From positions 24,646 to 51,148 of the forward strand of contig NMRA01001132.1 of NCBI GenBank assembly GCA_002633005.1: DNA of 26,503 nt, read 5' to 3'. Source of the stretch: Phoronis australis (taxonomy: Eukaryota; Phoronida; Phoronidae). Below the pieces are notes generated by a model, which was not told the origin of the DNA, made no database searches, and worked only from the letters and a program-made list of their open reading frames with translations. Each line of letters opens with the position of its first letter. Position 1 is the stretch's first letter. This document shows, one piece after another, positions 24,701-26,503 of the stretch. The translations under genes were made by a program, and so were the position numbers.

Positions 24701-25950
24701 CACGTCTGTTAATACGATGACACGTCTGATAATACGACGTCACGTCTGGTAATACGACGACACGTCTGATAATACGAAAACACTTTTGGTGATACGAAGA
24801 CACGTCTGGTAACACAACGACACGTTTAGCCGCTTTTTATTGAGGTTTTAGTGGTTCATCGTCTTTTCACAATCTTTTACTTGTTTCTACTATGTGTAGC
24901 TATAACTGAAGAAACGTACATTTCTATAACCCACGTAGACTAGAATTTCCTCATTTCCACGTGGGCGTTCGCGAAATAAGGTTCACATGAGACCACCTGG
25001 GCTGCCTTAAGCCATGCAATTTCCTTGCGAATTAGGCGATTTCATAAAAGATCACGTAAAATTCTTGCAAATGAAAGACCGGTTAACAAAATGACTTACA
25101 CTTAAGGGACTGGTTGGTGAGGCAGAAATGTTTAATTATGGGAAAATGTGAACTATACTTTCAATATGTCGTCGCATGTGCCTTGCGAGTGGCTACCATT
25201 ACGGAACGCACCCCTGCATGAATTCCTTTGGTACAGGTCGAATACCGTGTCATTGAAAGTGCGCTAACTTGCAAGATGCGAGTTTCTCATTAAGATTTTG
25301 TATTCACGTGTTACGAATCGATACTCTTGAAAGTGCCGCGTAGTCCTAGTTACCGCTCTTCATTTCCTTTACAGATGCATCTGGTGCAATTAGTGGCGCG
25401 AAGACAAAACACTTTTTGATGCCATATCCTCATCTACATGGTGACGTAGGGACAGCAACGGCATTTACGCGCCCCAATACAAATACAGCTTTCCGAGAAA
25501 CAACGCCTTGCTACTATGGAAACGACAGACTTGGCTCCACCCACTCCCAGCGAGCAACAGCTTTAAAGCATTATACCTCTCTCAGTGACAGGCCTTATTT
25601 TCCCCACCACGTGACATTTGGCAGCTTTACCGATTATAGTGCCCAGGCTAATACTTTTGCGACGTCATTTCCGCAAACGTTTTCAGACAACCATTCTTAT
25701 CAACCAATGAATTCGGTTCATATGCAACAATACTGGAACGAGGCTCACGCGAGATCTCACCATCACCACGCTGCATTTTCGGACCCATACAGCTATACAG
25801 GTTACGGTAGATTCAATTCCGGCTATGACGCCTTTGCTAAAACGTCGCCTTACTTGAGAAGTCACGCAACCACCTTTCAAGATTACAATCGCAACACCTT
25901 CGAAGATAGTCGCCACTTCTACGGTCGGTCACATGATCATGGGCTAGCAG
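627..25950 (+). CDS. RFX6: RFX-family transcription factor, RFX6-like (RFX4/6 branch), 14 exons, 3' incomplete
   Basis: Spliced gene for a winged-helix RFX transcription factor, which binds X-box DNA as a dimer in the nucleus. In vertebrates RFX6 directs endocrine pancreas and gut development. Coding exons: 627-757, 1012-1135, 5212-5273, 6173-6250, 7240-7267, 15113-15217, 16074-16151, 16828-16941, 17341-17390, 18034-18134, 20494-20697, 21062-21156, 22621-22861, 25375-25950. Every junction is GT/AG and the phases fit, giving 1987 coding bases (662 codons plus 1). The DNA-binding domain is about residues 41-114 with [18 protein letters not shown] at 95-112. B region is about 177-225, C about 240-320, dimerization about 359-470. 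RFX6 hallmarks are [16 protein letters not shown] and [20 protein letters not shown]4-like stretches are [19 protein letters not shown] and RGQSK. Human RFX6 is about 928 residues, so more C-terminal exons should lie past the right edge. Family assignment is firm; RFX6 versus an RFX4/6 pro-orthologue is from remembered comparison and less certain. Confidence 0.93.
758..1011 (+). other. Intron 1
   Basis: A 254-base phase-2 intron inside the Trp codon that opens the RFX domain. Contains only short unrelated open frames. Confidence 0.9.
1012..1135 (+). CDS. RFX6: RFX6-like exon 2: first half of the RFX DNA-binding domain
   Basis: Acceptor TGCTCTTACAG|G, donor GGAAAA|GTGAGT. Encodes residues 45-85 in phase after the split Trp codon. 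Joining gives [20 protein letters not shown], the opening of the RFX domain (vertebrate RFX6 has TLQWLEENY then EGVCLPRC). It continues LYTHYLDYC and ends AATFGK. The AEGVC spelling is shared with RFX4; LPRC and AATFGK are shared with RFX6. Confidence 0.95.
1410..1417. promoter_or_regulatory. Perfect CRE palindrome TGACGTCA (intron 2)
   Basis: One of five exact TGACGTCA octamers in the window. CREB/ATF proteins bind this sequence in animals. No TATA-like sequence is close by. Confidence 0.35.
2030..3130 (+). repeat. Degenerate A-B-C higher-order repeat, intron 2 block 1
   Basis: Successive units of about 115-155 bases each begin with a core like TAGTGGCAATTTT. Unit starts are near 2195 (A), 2345 (B), 2501 (C), 2637 (A), 2777 (B), 2931 (C) and 3047 (A). 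A units carry CTGTATCTTTAAAGGTCCT, B units carry AACCACTCTAAGGATGATT and C units end in GACAACGGACAAAGACGA-like sequence. The A-to-A period is 442 then 410 bases. The left end starts with a TCCGTC-rich lead (about 2030-2080), as in the intron 12 copy. Open frames across it are not conserved between copies. Confidence 0.75.
3140..3437 (+). mobile_element. Insert in the A-B-C array, probable 3' end of a Penelope-like retroelement
   Basis: This roughly 300-base stretch interrupts the A-B-C repeat, whose sequence stops near 3130 and resumes near 3490 (TTTGCAGATAGGTTTCTATT, also present in intron 12). Its right end has CTGATGA, a 6-bp hairpin, GAAACGTTGAATTGAAT, then a T-rich run. That arrangement resembles the hammerhead-bearing ends of Penelope-like elements. 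No reverse transcriptase or endonuclease frame remains and no target duplication could be fixed, so this is a likely truncated copy. Confidence 0.4.
3386..3413 (+). ncRNA. Hammerhead ribozyme-like core, probably degenerate
   Basis: Box CTGATGA at 3386-3392, stem II GTCTTT/AAAGAC (3394-3399 with 3403-3408, loop TGT), then GAAAC at 3409-3413. This order and spacing match a hammerhead core. An extra T at 3393 sits between the box and stem II, and no clear stem III with a cleavage triplet was found, so activity is doubtful. Confidence 0.4.
3573..3791 (+). repeat. A-B-C repeat, intron 2 block 2 (B and C units)
   Basis: A B-type unit starts near 3573 (AGTGGCCATTTT, then CCCAAACCGCTTGAAGAAT) and a C-type unit near 3712 (GTGGCAATTTTATTTTTTG, then GTCGACAGCTGTAACC). 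The C unit runs directly into the 26-bp minisatellite. C-unit-like sequence resumes at about 4030-4130. Confidence 0.65.
3792..3978 (+). repeat. 26-bp minisatellite, 7 copies
   Basis: Seven direct 26-base units start at 3792, 3818, 3844, 3870, 3896, 3922 and 3948, with a decayed eighth at 3974. The core is TCCTATGGAGATGGCAACAG with one or two changes per unit. Because 26 is not a multiple of 3 and there is no stop, all three forward frames are open, giving spurious [12 protein letters not shown]-type peptides. Confidence 0.95.
4536..4652 (+). repeat. 39-bp tandem repeat, 3 copies
   Basis: Units at 4536-4574, 4575-4613 and 4614-4652 share AATGGACGACTCA and TATTGACTAG with a few substitutions each. 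Confidence 0.95.
5212..5273 (+). CDS. RFX6: RFX6-like exon 3: recognition helix region of the DNA-binding domain
   Basis: Acceptor TTTTTGCCGCAG, donor AA|GTAAGT. Encodes residues 86-105 plus two bases of K106: IIRQRFPKL followed by [12 protein letters not shown]. This is the near-invariant Arg-rich part of the RFX winged helix that contacts the X-box. The open frame is only 62 bases and was found by homology. Confidence 0.95.
5274..6172 (+). other. Intron 3 (0.9 kb)
   Basis: A phase-2 intron that splits K106. It contains the 46-bp tandem repeat at 5441-5578; nothing else is recognised. Confidence 0.9.
5441..5578 (+). repeat. 46-bp tandem repeat, 3 copies, each with a small hairpin
   Basis: Units at 5441-5486, 5487-5532 and 5533-5578, followed by a decayed start of a fourth. 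Each has the core TCACTTCCGTTATGAAGTGA, whose ends TCACTT/AAGTGA are self-complementary. Confidence 0.95.
6173..6250 (+). CDS. RFX6: RFX6-like exon 4: end of DNA-binding domain and RFX6 signature
   Basis: Acceptor TTTTTATTACACAG, donor ACAAG|GTAGGA. Encodes residues 107-131 plus two bases of R132. [10 protein letters not shown] completes the winged helix. [13 protein letters not shown] is the segment that separates RFX6 from RFX4, which is quite different here. The incoming base completes the Lys codon split in exon 3. Confidence 0.95.
6251..7239 (+). other. Intron 4 (1.0 kb)
   Basis: A phase-2 intron. It is A/T-rich, with a 13-bp triplicate at 7051-7089 and the duplicated acceptor/microexon at its end. 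Otherwise nothing is recognised. Confidence 0.9.
7051..7089 (+). repeat. 13-bp tandem repeat, 3 copies
   Basis: Three direct copies of ATTGTGTGACCTC (first copy with AA at its start) at 7051, 7064 and 7077. Confidence 0.95.
7173..7262 (+). repeat. 45-bp tandem duplication of acceptor plus microexon start
   Basis: Copies at 7173-7217 and 7218-7262 differ at six of 45 positions. Each holds a pyrimidine tract, an AG acceptor at the same offset (22 bases) and 23 coding bases of exon 5. Only the downstream copy is followed by the donor at 7268. Confidence 0.95.
7195..7267 (+). CDS. RFX6: Possible long form of exon 5 using a duplicated upstream acceptor
   Basis: A second acceptor, TTCTCTTTATAG (AG 7193-7194), lies exactly 45 bases above the normal one with an equally good pyrimidine tract. 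Splicing there gives a 73-base exon in the same phase with no stop. The extra 15 residues are [15 protein letters not shown], followed by the normal FSGVKIKTE. The first codon is still Arg (AGA rather than AGG). The first AG after a branch point is often preferred, so this form could be real or even dominant. It could also be an unused duplication product. Confidence 0.45.
7240..7267 (+). CDS. RFX6: RFX6-like exon 5: 28-base microexon (FSGVKIKTE)
   Basis: Acceptor ATTCTTTTTGTAG|G, donor ACGGAG|GTAAGT. One base completes R132 and nine codons give FSGVKIKTE (133-141), matching vertebrate RFX6 FSGSKLKNE. It restores phase 0 needed by exon 6; joining exon 4 straight to exon 6 would meet a stop almost at once. 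The polypyrimidine tract, acceptor and first 23 exon bases are a tandem copy of the 45 bases immediately upstream, so an alternative longer form starting at 7195 is possible. Confidence 0.92.
7479..8162 (+). repeat. 44-bp palindromic minisatellite, 16 copies
   Basis: Sixteen units of about 40-44 bases. Type X units carry GCCGGGCAGGCTGTATAGCC; type Y units carry TTGCCGGTATGCTGTATAGC. The best X units contain GGCAGGCTGTATAGCCTGCC, an 8-bp perfect hairpin with a 4-base loop. In parts of the array X and Y alternate, giving a dimer period of about 85 bases. Confidence 0.95.
9691..9894 (+). repeat. 50-bp tandem repeat, 4 copies
   Basis: Units start at 9691, 9740, 9795 and 9845 with lengths 49, 55, 50 and 50. 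The shared core is AGTTAAGTGTTTTAGTCTGA followed by a TGGAATGGTCC segment. A decayed related segment precedes it at about 9590-9690. Confidence 0.9.
10165..10285 (-). mobile_element. tRNA-derived SINE
   Basis: Read on the minus strand, an RNA polymerase III A box TGGCCTAGTGG (10269-10259) and a B box GGTTTGAATCC (10226-10216) have tRNA-like spacing. No proper acceptor stem forms and the sequence continues past the tRNA-like part, so this is a SINE rather than a functional tRNA. Ends are approximate. Confidence 0.6.
10501..10585 (+). repeat. 15-bp minisatellite, 5.7 copies
   Basis: Direct copies of TGAACATACTAATAT, with T/C and A/G variants, begin at 10501. Confidence 0.95.
14868..14928. repeat. 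Small inverted repeat
   Basis: Arms CATGTCAAGACGTG (14868-14881) and CACGCTTTGACATG (14915-14928) pair at 12 of 14 positions. A second perfect hairpin GAGCA/TGCTC (14881-14893) lies inside. It may be a decayed foldback element. Confidence 0.5.
15113..15217 (+). CDS. RFX6: RFX6-like exon 6: linker between DNA-binding domain and B region
   Basis: Acceptor ATTCGTTTTCAG|GG, donor AAAAG|GTAACG, phase 0 at both ends. Encodes residues 142-176: [20 protein letters not shown] and then [14 protein letters not shown]. The [16 protein letters not shown] block is close to vertebrate RFX6; RFX4 keeps only the GTLLPEFP half. It follows the 7.8-kb intron 5. Confidence 0.95.
15218..16073 (+). other. Intron 6 (0.86 kb)
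   Basis: A phase-0 intron containing the 17-bp minisatellite. Nothing else is recognised. Confidence 0.9.
15364..15550 (+). repeat. 17-bp minisatellite, 11 copies
   Basis: Eleven units of ACTGTTAAGACATGAGT. Units 3 and 6 end in AAT and units 4 and 7 start with T, so the first seven units show a trimer (51-bp) super-period that creates two GAATTC sites 51 bases apart. Confidence 0.95.
16074..16151 (+). CDS. RFX6: RFX6-like exon 7: B region, first part
   Basis: Acceptor CATTTTGTTGTAG, donor GAGGAG|GTACTT, phase 0 at both ends. Encodes residues 177-202: VYTF, then [20 protein letters not shown], then EE. This is nearly the RFX4 sequence ([12 protein letters not shown]), whereas vertebrate RFX6 has KTHCQCILDNAI. 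It is the main evidence that the gene keeps ancestral RFX4/6 features. Confidence 0.95.
16152..16827 (+). other. Intron 7 (0.68 kb)
   Basis: A phase-0 intron. A perfect TGACGTCA lies at 16433-16440 and a cluster of ACTCGC motifs at about 16568-16605. No other feature is seen. Confidence 0.88.
16433..16440. promoter_or_regulatory. Perfect CRE palindrome TGACGTCA (intron 7)
   Basis: Second of five exact octamers in the window, without a nearby TATA-like sequence. Confidence 0.35.
16828..16941 (+). CDS. RFX6: RFX6-like exon 8: B region, second part
   Basis: Acceptor TATCGTTTCAG, donor TACAAG|GTATAC, phase 0 at both ends. Encodes residues 203-240, with [11 protein letters not shown] and [12 protein letters not shown]. 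Both motifs are strongly conserved in RFX4 and RFX6. Confidence 0.95.
16942..17340 (+). other. Intron 8 (0.4 kb)
   Basis: A phase-0 intron with no recognised element. Confidence 0.88.
17341..17390 (+). CDS. RFX6: RFX6-like exon 9: 50-base exon ([16 protein letters not shown])
   Basis: Acceptor GATTTGTTTGTAG, donor GACAG|GTAACC. Encodes residues 241-256 and two bases of S257. Vertebrate RFX6 has VLTDVLIPATMQEMPES at this point. The exon is too short for simple open-frame scanning and was placed by homology and phase. Confidence 0.92.
17411..17525 (+). mobile_element. Possible remnant of a hAT-type non-autonomous element
   Basis: Begins CAGTGGCGGACCTAGGAT, like the CAGTGGCGGATC termini of many hAT-type elements, and has typical G-rich internal runs (GGGGGG near 17437, GGGGGGTCGGGAGGGGG near 17504). 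The opposite terminus was not found, so the call is weak and the right end arbitrary. Confidence 0.3.
17872..17985 (+). repeat. 23-bp minisatellite, 5 copies
   Basis: Copies start at 17872, 17895, 17918, 17941 and 17964, with the core CTCTGGGTATTCCTAGTTGC. The array ends 48 bases before exon 10, leaving little room for the branch point. Confidence 0.95.
18034..18134 (+). CDS. RFX6: RFX6-like exon 10: C region
   Basis: Acceptor TTTACCTTTACAG|T, donor GAAG|GTATTG. Completes S257 and encodes residues 258-290: [17 protein letters not shown], then [16 protein letters not shown], ending one base into V291. It lines up with vertebrate RFX6 SLLADIRNFAK...SLENLPEALTDKK. A 23-bp minisatellite ends 48 bases before this exon. 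Confidence 0.92.
18374..18536. mobile_element. Foldback (MITE-like) element 1, 163 bp
   Basis: Perfect 15-base terminal inverted repeats ATAGATTATTACATG (18374-18388) and its complement (18522-18536). Further inward TATCCCCC pairs with GGGGGATA, and GTGGATTTTG with CAAAATCCAC, followed by GATAATTCT-type arms. Nearly the whole element can fold into one long hairpin. An open frame across it (18328-18528) is a by-product. No target-site duplication could be fixed. Confidence 0.75.
19079..19172 (+). promoter_or_regulatory. CRE plus TATA-like module in intron 10
   Basis: TGACGTCA at 19079-19086 and GGGTATAAAAG with TATAAAAG at 19165-19172, 86 bases apart. The arrangement looks like a core promoter, but no downstream start or conserved exon is visible. 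Confidence 0.35.
19679..19793. mobile_element. Foldback (MITE-like) element 2, about 115 bp
   Basis: Outer arms 19679-19702 and 19771-19793 pair over about 23 bases with few mismatches (ATCCTGCACTCGTCTCAG against CTGAGACTCGTGTAGGAT). Inner arms 19712-19729 and 19745-19761 pair GGCAAAACCTC with GAGGTTTTGCC. No duplication of flanking bases is clear. Confidence 0.7.
20494..20697 (+). CDS. RFX6: RFX6-like exon 11: C/dimerization region
   Basis: Acceptor CATATTTTTCAG|TC, donor GACT|GTAAGT. Encodes V291 through D358 plus one base of F359. [20 protein letters not shown] matches the RFX6 KRQ.SF.HLAQ motif; RFX4 has RRQTSLNHLCQ. NSICSQA also matches RFX6 NSIGSQA. It lacks the longer Ser/Thr-rich insert found in vertebrate RFX6 before the FQELKDLL segment. 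Confidence 0.95.
20698..21061 (+). other. Intron 11 (0.36 kb)
   Basis: A phase-1 intron with no recognised element. Confidence 0.88.
21062..21156 (+). CDS. RFX6: RFX6-like exon 12: dimerization region
   Basis: Acceptor TTTTGTTGCAG|TC, donor ATACAG|GTAACG. Completes F359 and encodes residues 360-390: [17 protein letters not shown], then [14 protein letters not shown]. It mixes RFX4-like (PIE, DKCV) and RFX6-like (EAF, DLL) positions. Confidence 0.95.
21485..21975 (+). repeat. A-B-C higher-order repeat copy in intron 12
   Basis: Starts with a TCCGTC-rich lead at about 21500-21535. The A unit starts near 21550 (CTAGTGGCAATTTTATTTTT, then TCAAAGGTCCTCAACAG), B near 21700 (AAGTGGCCATTTTTGTTG, then AACCACTCTAAGGATGATT) and C near 21842. 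It is in the same order and orientation as the intron 2 arrays. The right end, TTTGCAAATGGGTTTCTATT, matches 3522-3545. Frames across it are repeat-derived. Confidence 0.8.
22331..22415 (+). promoter_or_regulatory. Homeodomain-type site, CRE and TATA-like module in intron 12
   Basis: TGGTAATCATT at 22331-22341, TGACGTCACG from 22347 and CTATAAAAGC with TATAAAAG at 22408-22415. An ATG lies about 30 bases after the TATA-like box but opens only a 20-codon frame. Downstream exon 13 could in principle be entered by a transcript starting here; this is inference. Confidence 0.35.
22485..22504 (+). repeat. TTTA microsatellite
   Basis: Short run of TTTA/TTAT units within intron 12. Confidence 0.8.
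22621..22861 (+). CDS. RFX6: RFX6-like exon 13: core of dimerization region
   Basis: Acceptor TTCTTTTCAACAG, donor GCAG|GTACAG. Encodes residues 391-470 and one base of D471. The key motifs are [20 protein letters not shown] (the invariant SFGSFHL block), the VIETQ segment (RFX6 AMETQ) and KLMKNA (RFX6 KYMKNS). The end of this exon joined to exon 14 gives MKNADAS, against MKNSDAS in vertebrate RFX6, which supports both splice sites. Confidence 0.96.
23026..23111 (+). promoter_or_regulatory. Homeodomain-type site, CRE and weak TATA-like module in intron 13
   Basis: TGGTAATCATT at 23026-23036, TGACGTCACG from 23071 and TATTTAAAG at 23103-23111. The order is the same as in the intron 12 module, and the first two elements are identical over 11 and 10 bases. 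Confidence 0.3.
24322..24828. repeat. 20-bp minisatellite, about 25 copies
   Basis: Direct units like GACACGTCTGGTAATACGAC, diverged at several positions per copy. Lacking stops on the minus strand, it yields spurious 126- and 81-codon frames with [14 protein letters not shown]-type repeats, which are not genes. Confidence 0.95.
25375..25950 (+). CDS. RFX6: RFX6-like exon 14: C-terminal Tyr/His/Ser-rich region
   Basis: Acceptor CATTTCCTTTACAG|AT, donor CTAGCAG|GTAAAT. Encodes D471 to residue 662 plus one base. Low-complexity sequence rich in Tyr, Phe, His, Ser and Thr with few charged residues, with HHHH at 599-602 and repeated aromatic pairs ([15 protein letters not shown]). Similar Tyr/Ser/His-rich tails follow the dimerization region in RFX6 and RFX4. 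The frame stays open past the donor to a stop at 26130-26132, so a retained-intron end is conceivable, but vertebrate RFX6 is longer and the donor is good. The true C-terminus is probably off the window. Confidence 0.88.
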
Positions 25951-26503
25951 GTAAATGTTTTATGTTTAACATTTTTGTTCAAAGCAACCGGCGGATCTAC
26001 TGTGAGAATAATGGCAACCAACTCAAAGCAAGGCTCCATCGTGCAGAGGCAGCGGCTCACAATTTGACGGTTCAAACAGAAAATTGCAAAATTCCTGAAG
26101 CGTGGTCAAGGGAGGGCGACAGCAATCCCTGATCATGTTTCAGCAACCAAAATGTGTTGATACGCTACTGATTAAGGTGTTCGTGGACATTTTTAATACA
26201 ACCGGTCCTGCCCGGTATAATACGCTACAAAGTGTGCCTGGCTTCACAACGCAGTTTCGTGGTTATAGGCCTCCCGGGTAACTAGTACATCTAGTTGGAA
26301 CACTCGAAATTCCTGAGCGCATCATAATTCTAGTTAACACACTGGCCTCACTATTTAACTGAAAGTATTTTCCAATAACAAAGTAGGTGTAAGTATCCCT
26401 GCTCATTAATTATGCCTGCTCATTATGTCATCCTTCTAAATAATTGCCGACACAACAGGAGCAGGTAATACCCTATTCAAAACGGTGTTAACAACATGTT
26501 TGT
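25951..26503 (+). other. Start of intron 14 (or 3' extension of exon 14)
   Basis: Follows a good donor (GCAG|GTAAAT). The exon 14 frame remains open to TGA at 26130-26132, giving about 60 extra codons of unconserved sequence. No AATAAA polyadenylation signal is seen afterwards. Probably intron continuing off the window. Confidence 0.6.

Larger units (their letters stand above)
22862..25374 (+). other. Intron 13 (2.5 kb)
   Basis: A phase-1 intron. It has a third CRE-type module at 23026-23111 and the 20-bp array at 24322-24828. Stretches 23115-24320 and 24830-25374 contain nothing recognised. Confidence 0.88.

Noticed and set aside
24277-24815. 126- and 81-codon minus-strand repetitive frames
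   Set aside because: Translation of the 20-bp minisatellite; units diverge without keeping a frame.

Overview
This window is animal (metazoan) genomic DNA carrying one spliced gene on the + strand. The gene runs from a putative first coding exon at 627 to an exon ending at 25950 and continues beyond the right edge. Fourteen short coding exons with GT/AG boundaries and compatible phases join into one open frame of about 662 codons. The product is an RFX transcription factor of the RFX4/RFX6 branch, best read as RFX6. It has the winged-helix RFX DNA-binding domain (exons 1-4), the conserved B and C regions (exons 6-11), the dimerization region (exons 11-13) and the start of a Tyr/His/Ser/Thr-rich C-terminal region (exon 14). 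No other convincing protein-coding gene was found on either strand. Remaining open frames are short or are produced by tandem repeats.

The organism is most likely a non-vertebrate animal, plausibly a marine deuterostome or lophotrochozoan. The protein matches both vertebrate RFX6 and RFX4 and is not identical to either. The introns are loaded with minisatellites, foldback elements and a tRNA-derived SINE of the kind common in amphioxus, hemichordate, echinoderm or mollusc DNA. The species cannot be fixed from the sequence alone.

Layout: 1-626 is upstream or 5' sequence. Exons 1 and 2 (627-757, 1012-1135) are close together. Intron 2 (4 kb) holds a three-part A-B-C higher-order repeat, a probable Penelope-type insert with a hammerhead-like core, a 26-bp minisatellite and a 39-bp triplicate. 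Exons 3, 4 and 5 (5212-5273, 6173-6250, 7240-7267) finish the DNA-binding domain and its tail. Exon 5 is a 28-base microexon preceded by a 45-bp in-register tandem copy of its own acceptor and coding bases. Intron 5 (7.8 kb) holds a 16-copy palindromic 44-bp array, smaller arrays and the SINE. Exons 6-13 (15113-22861) encode the B, C and dimerization regions. The introns between them hold 17-bp and 23-bp arrays, two foldback elements, another A-B-C repeat and CRE/TATA-like modules. Intron 13 holds a 25-copy 20-bp array. Exon 14 (25375-25950) is the last exon seen.

The most noteworthy observation is the duplicated splice acceptor plus microexon. Use of the upstream acceptor would insert 15 residues in frame just after the DNA-binding domain. 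Also of note are the hammerhead-like motif, the excess of perfect TGACGTCA sites, and the unusually high density of structured minisatellites in one developmental regulator gene.
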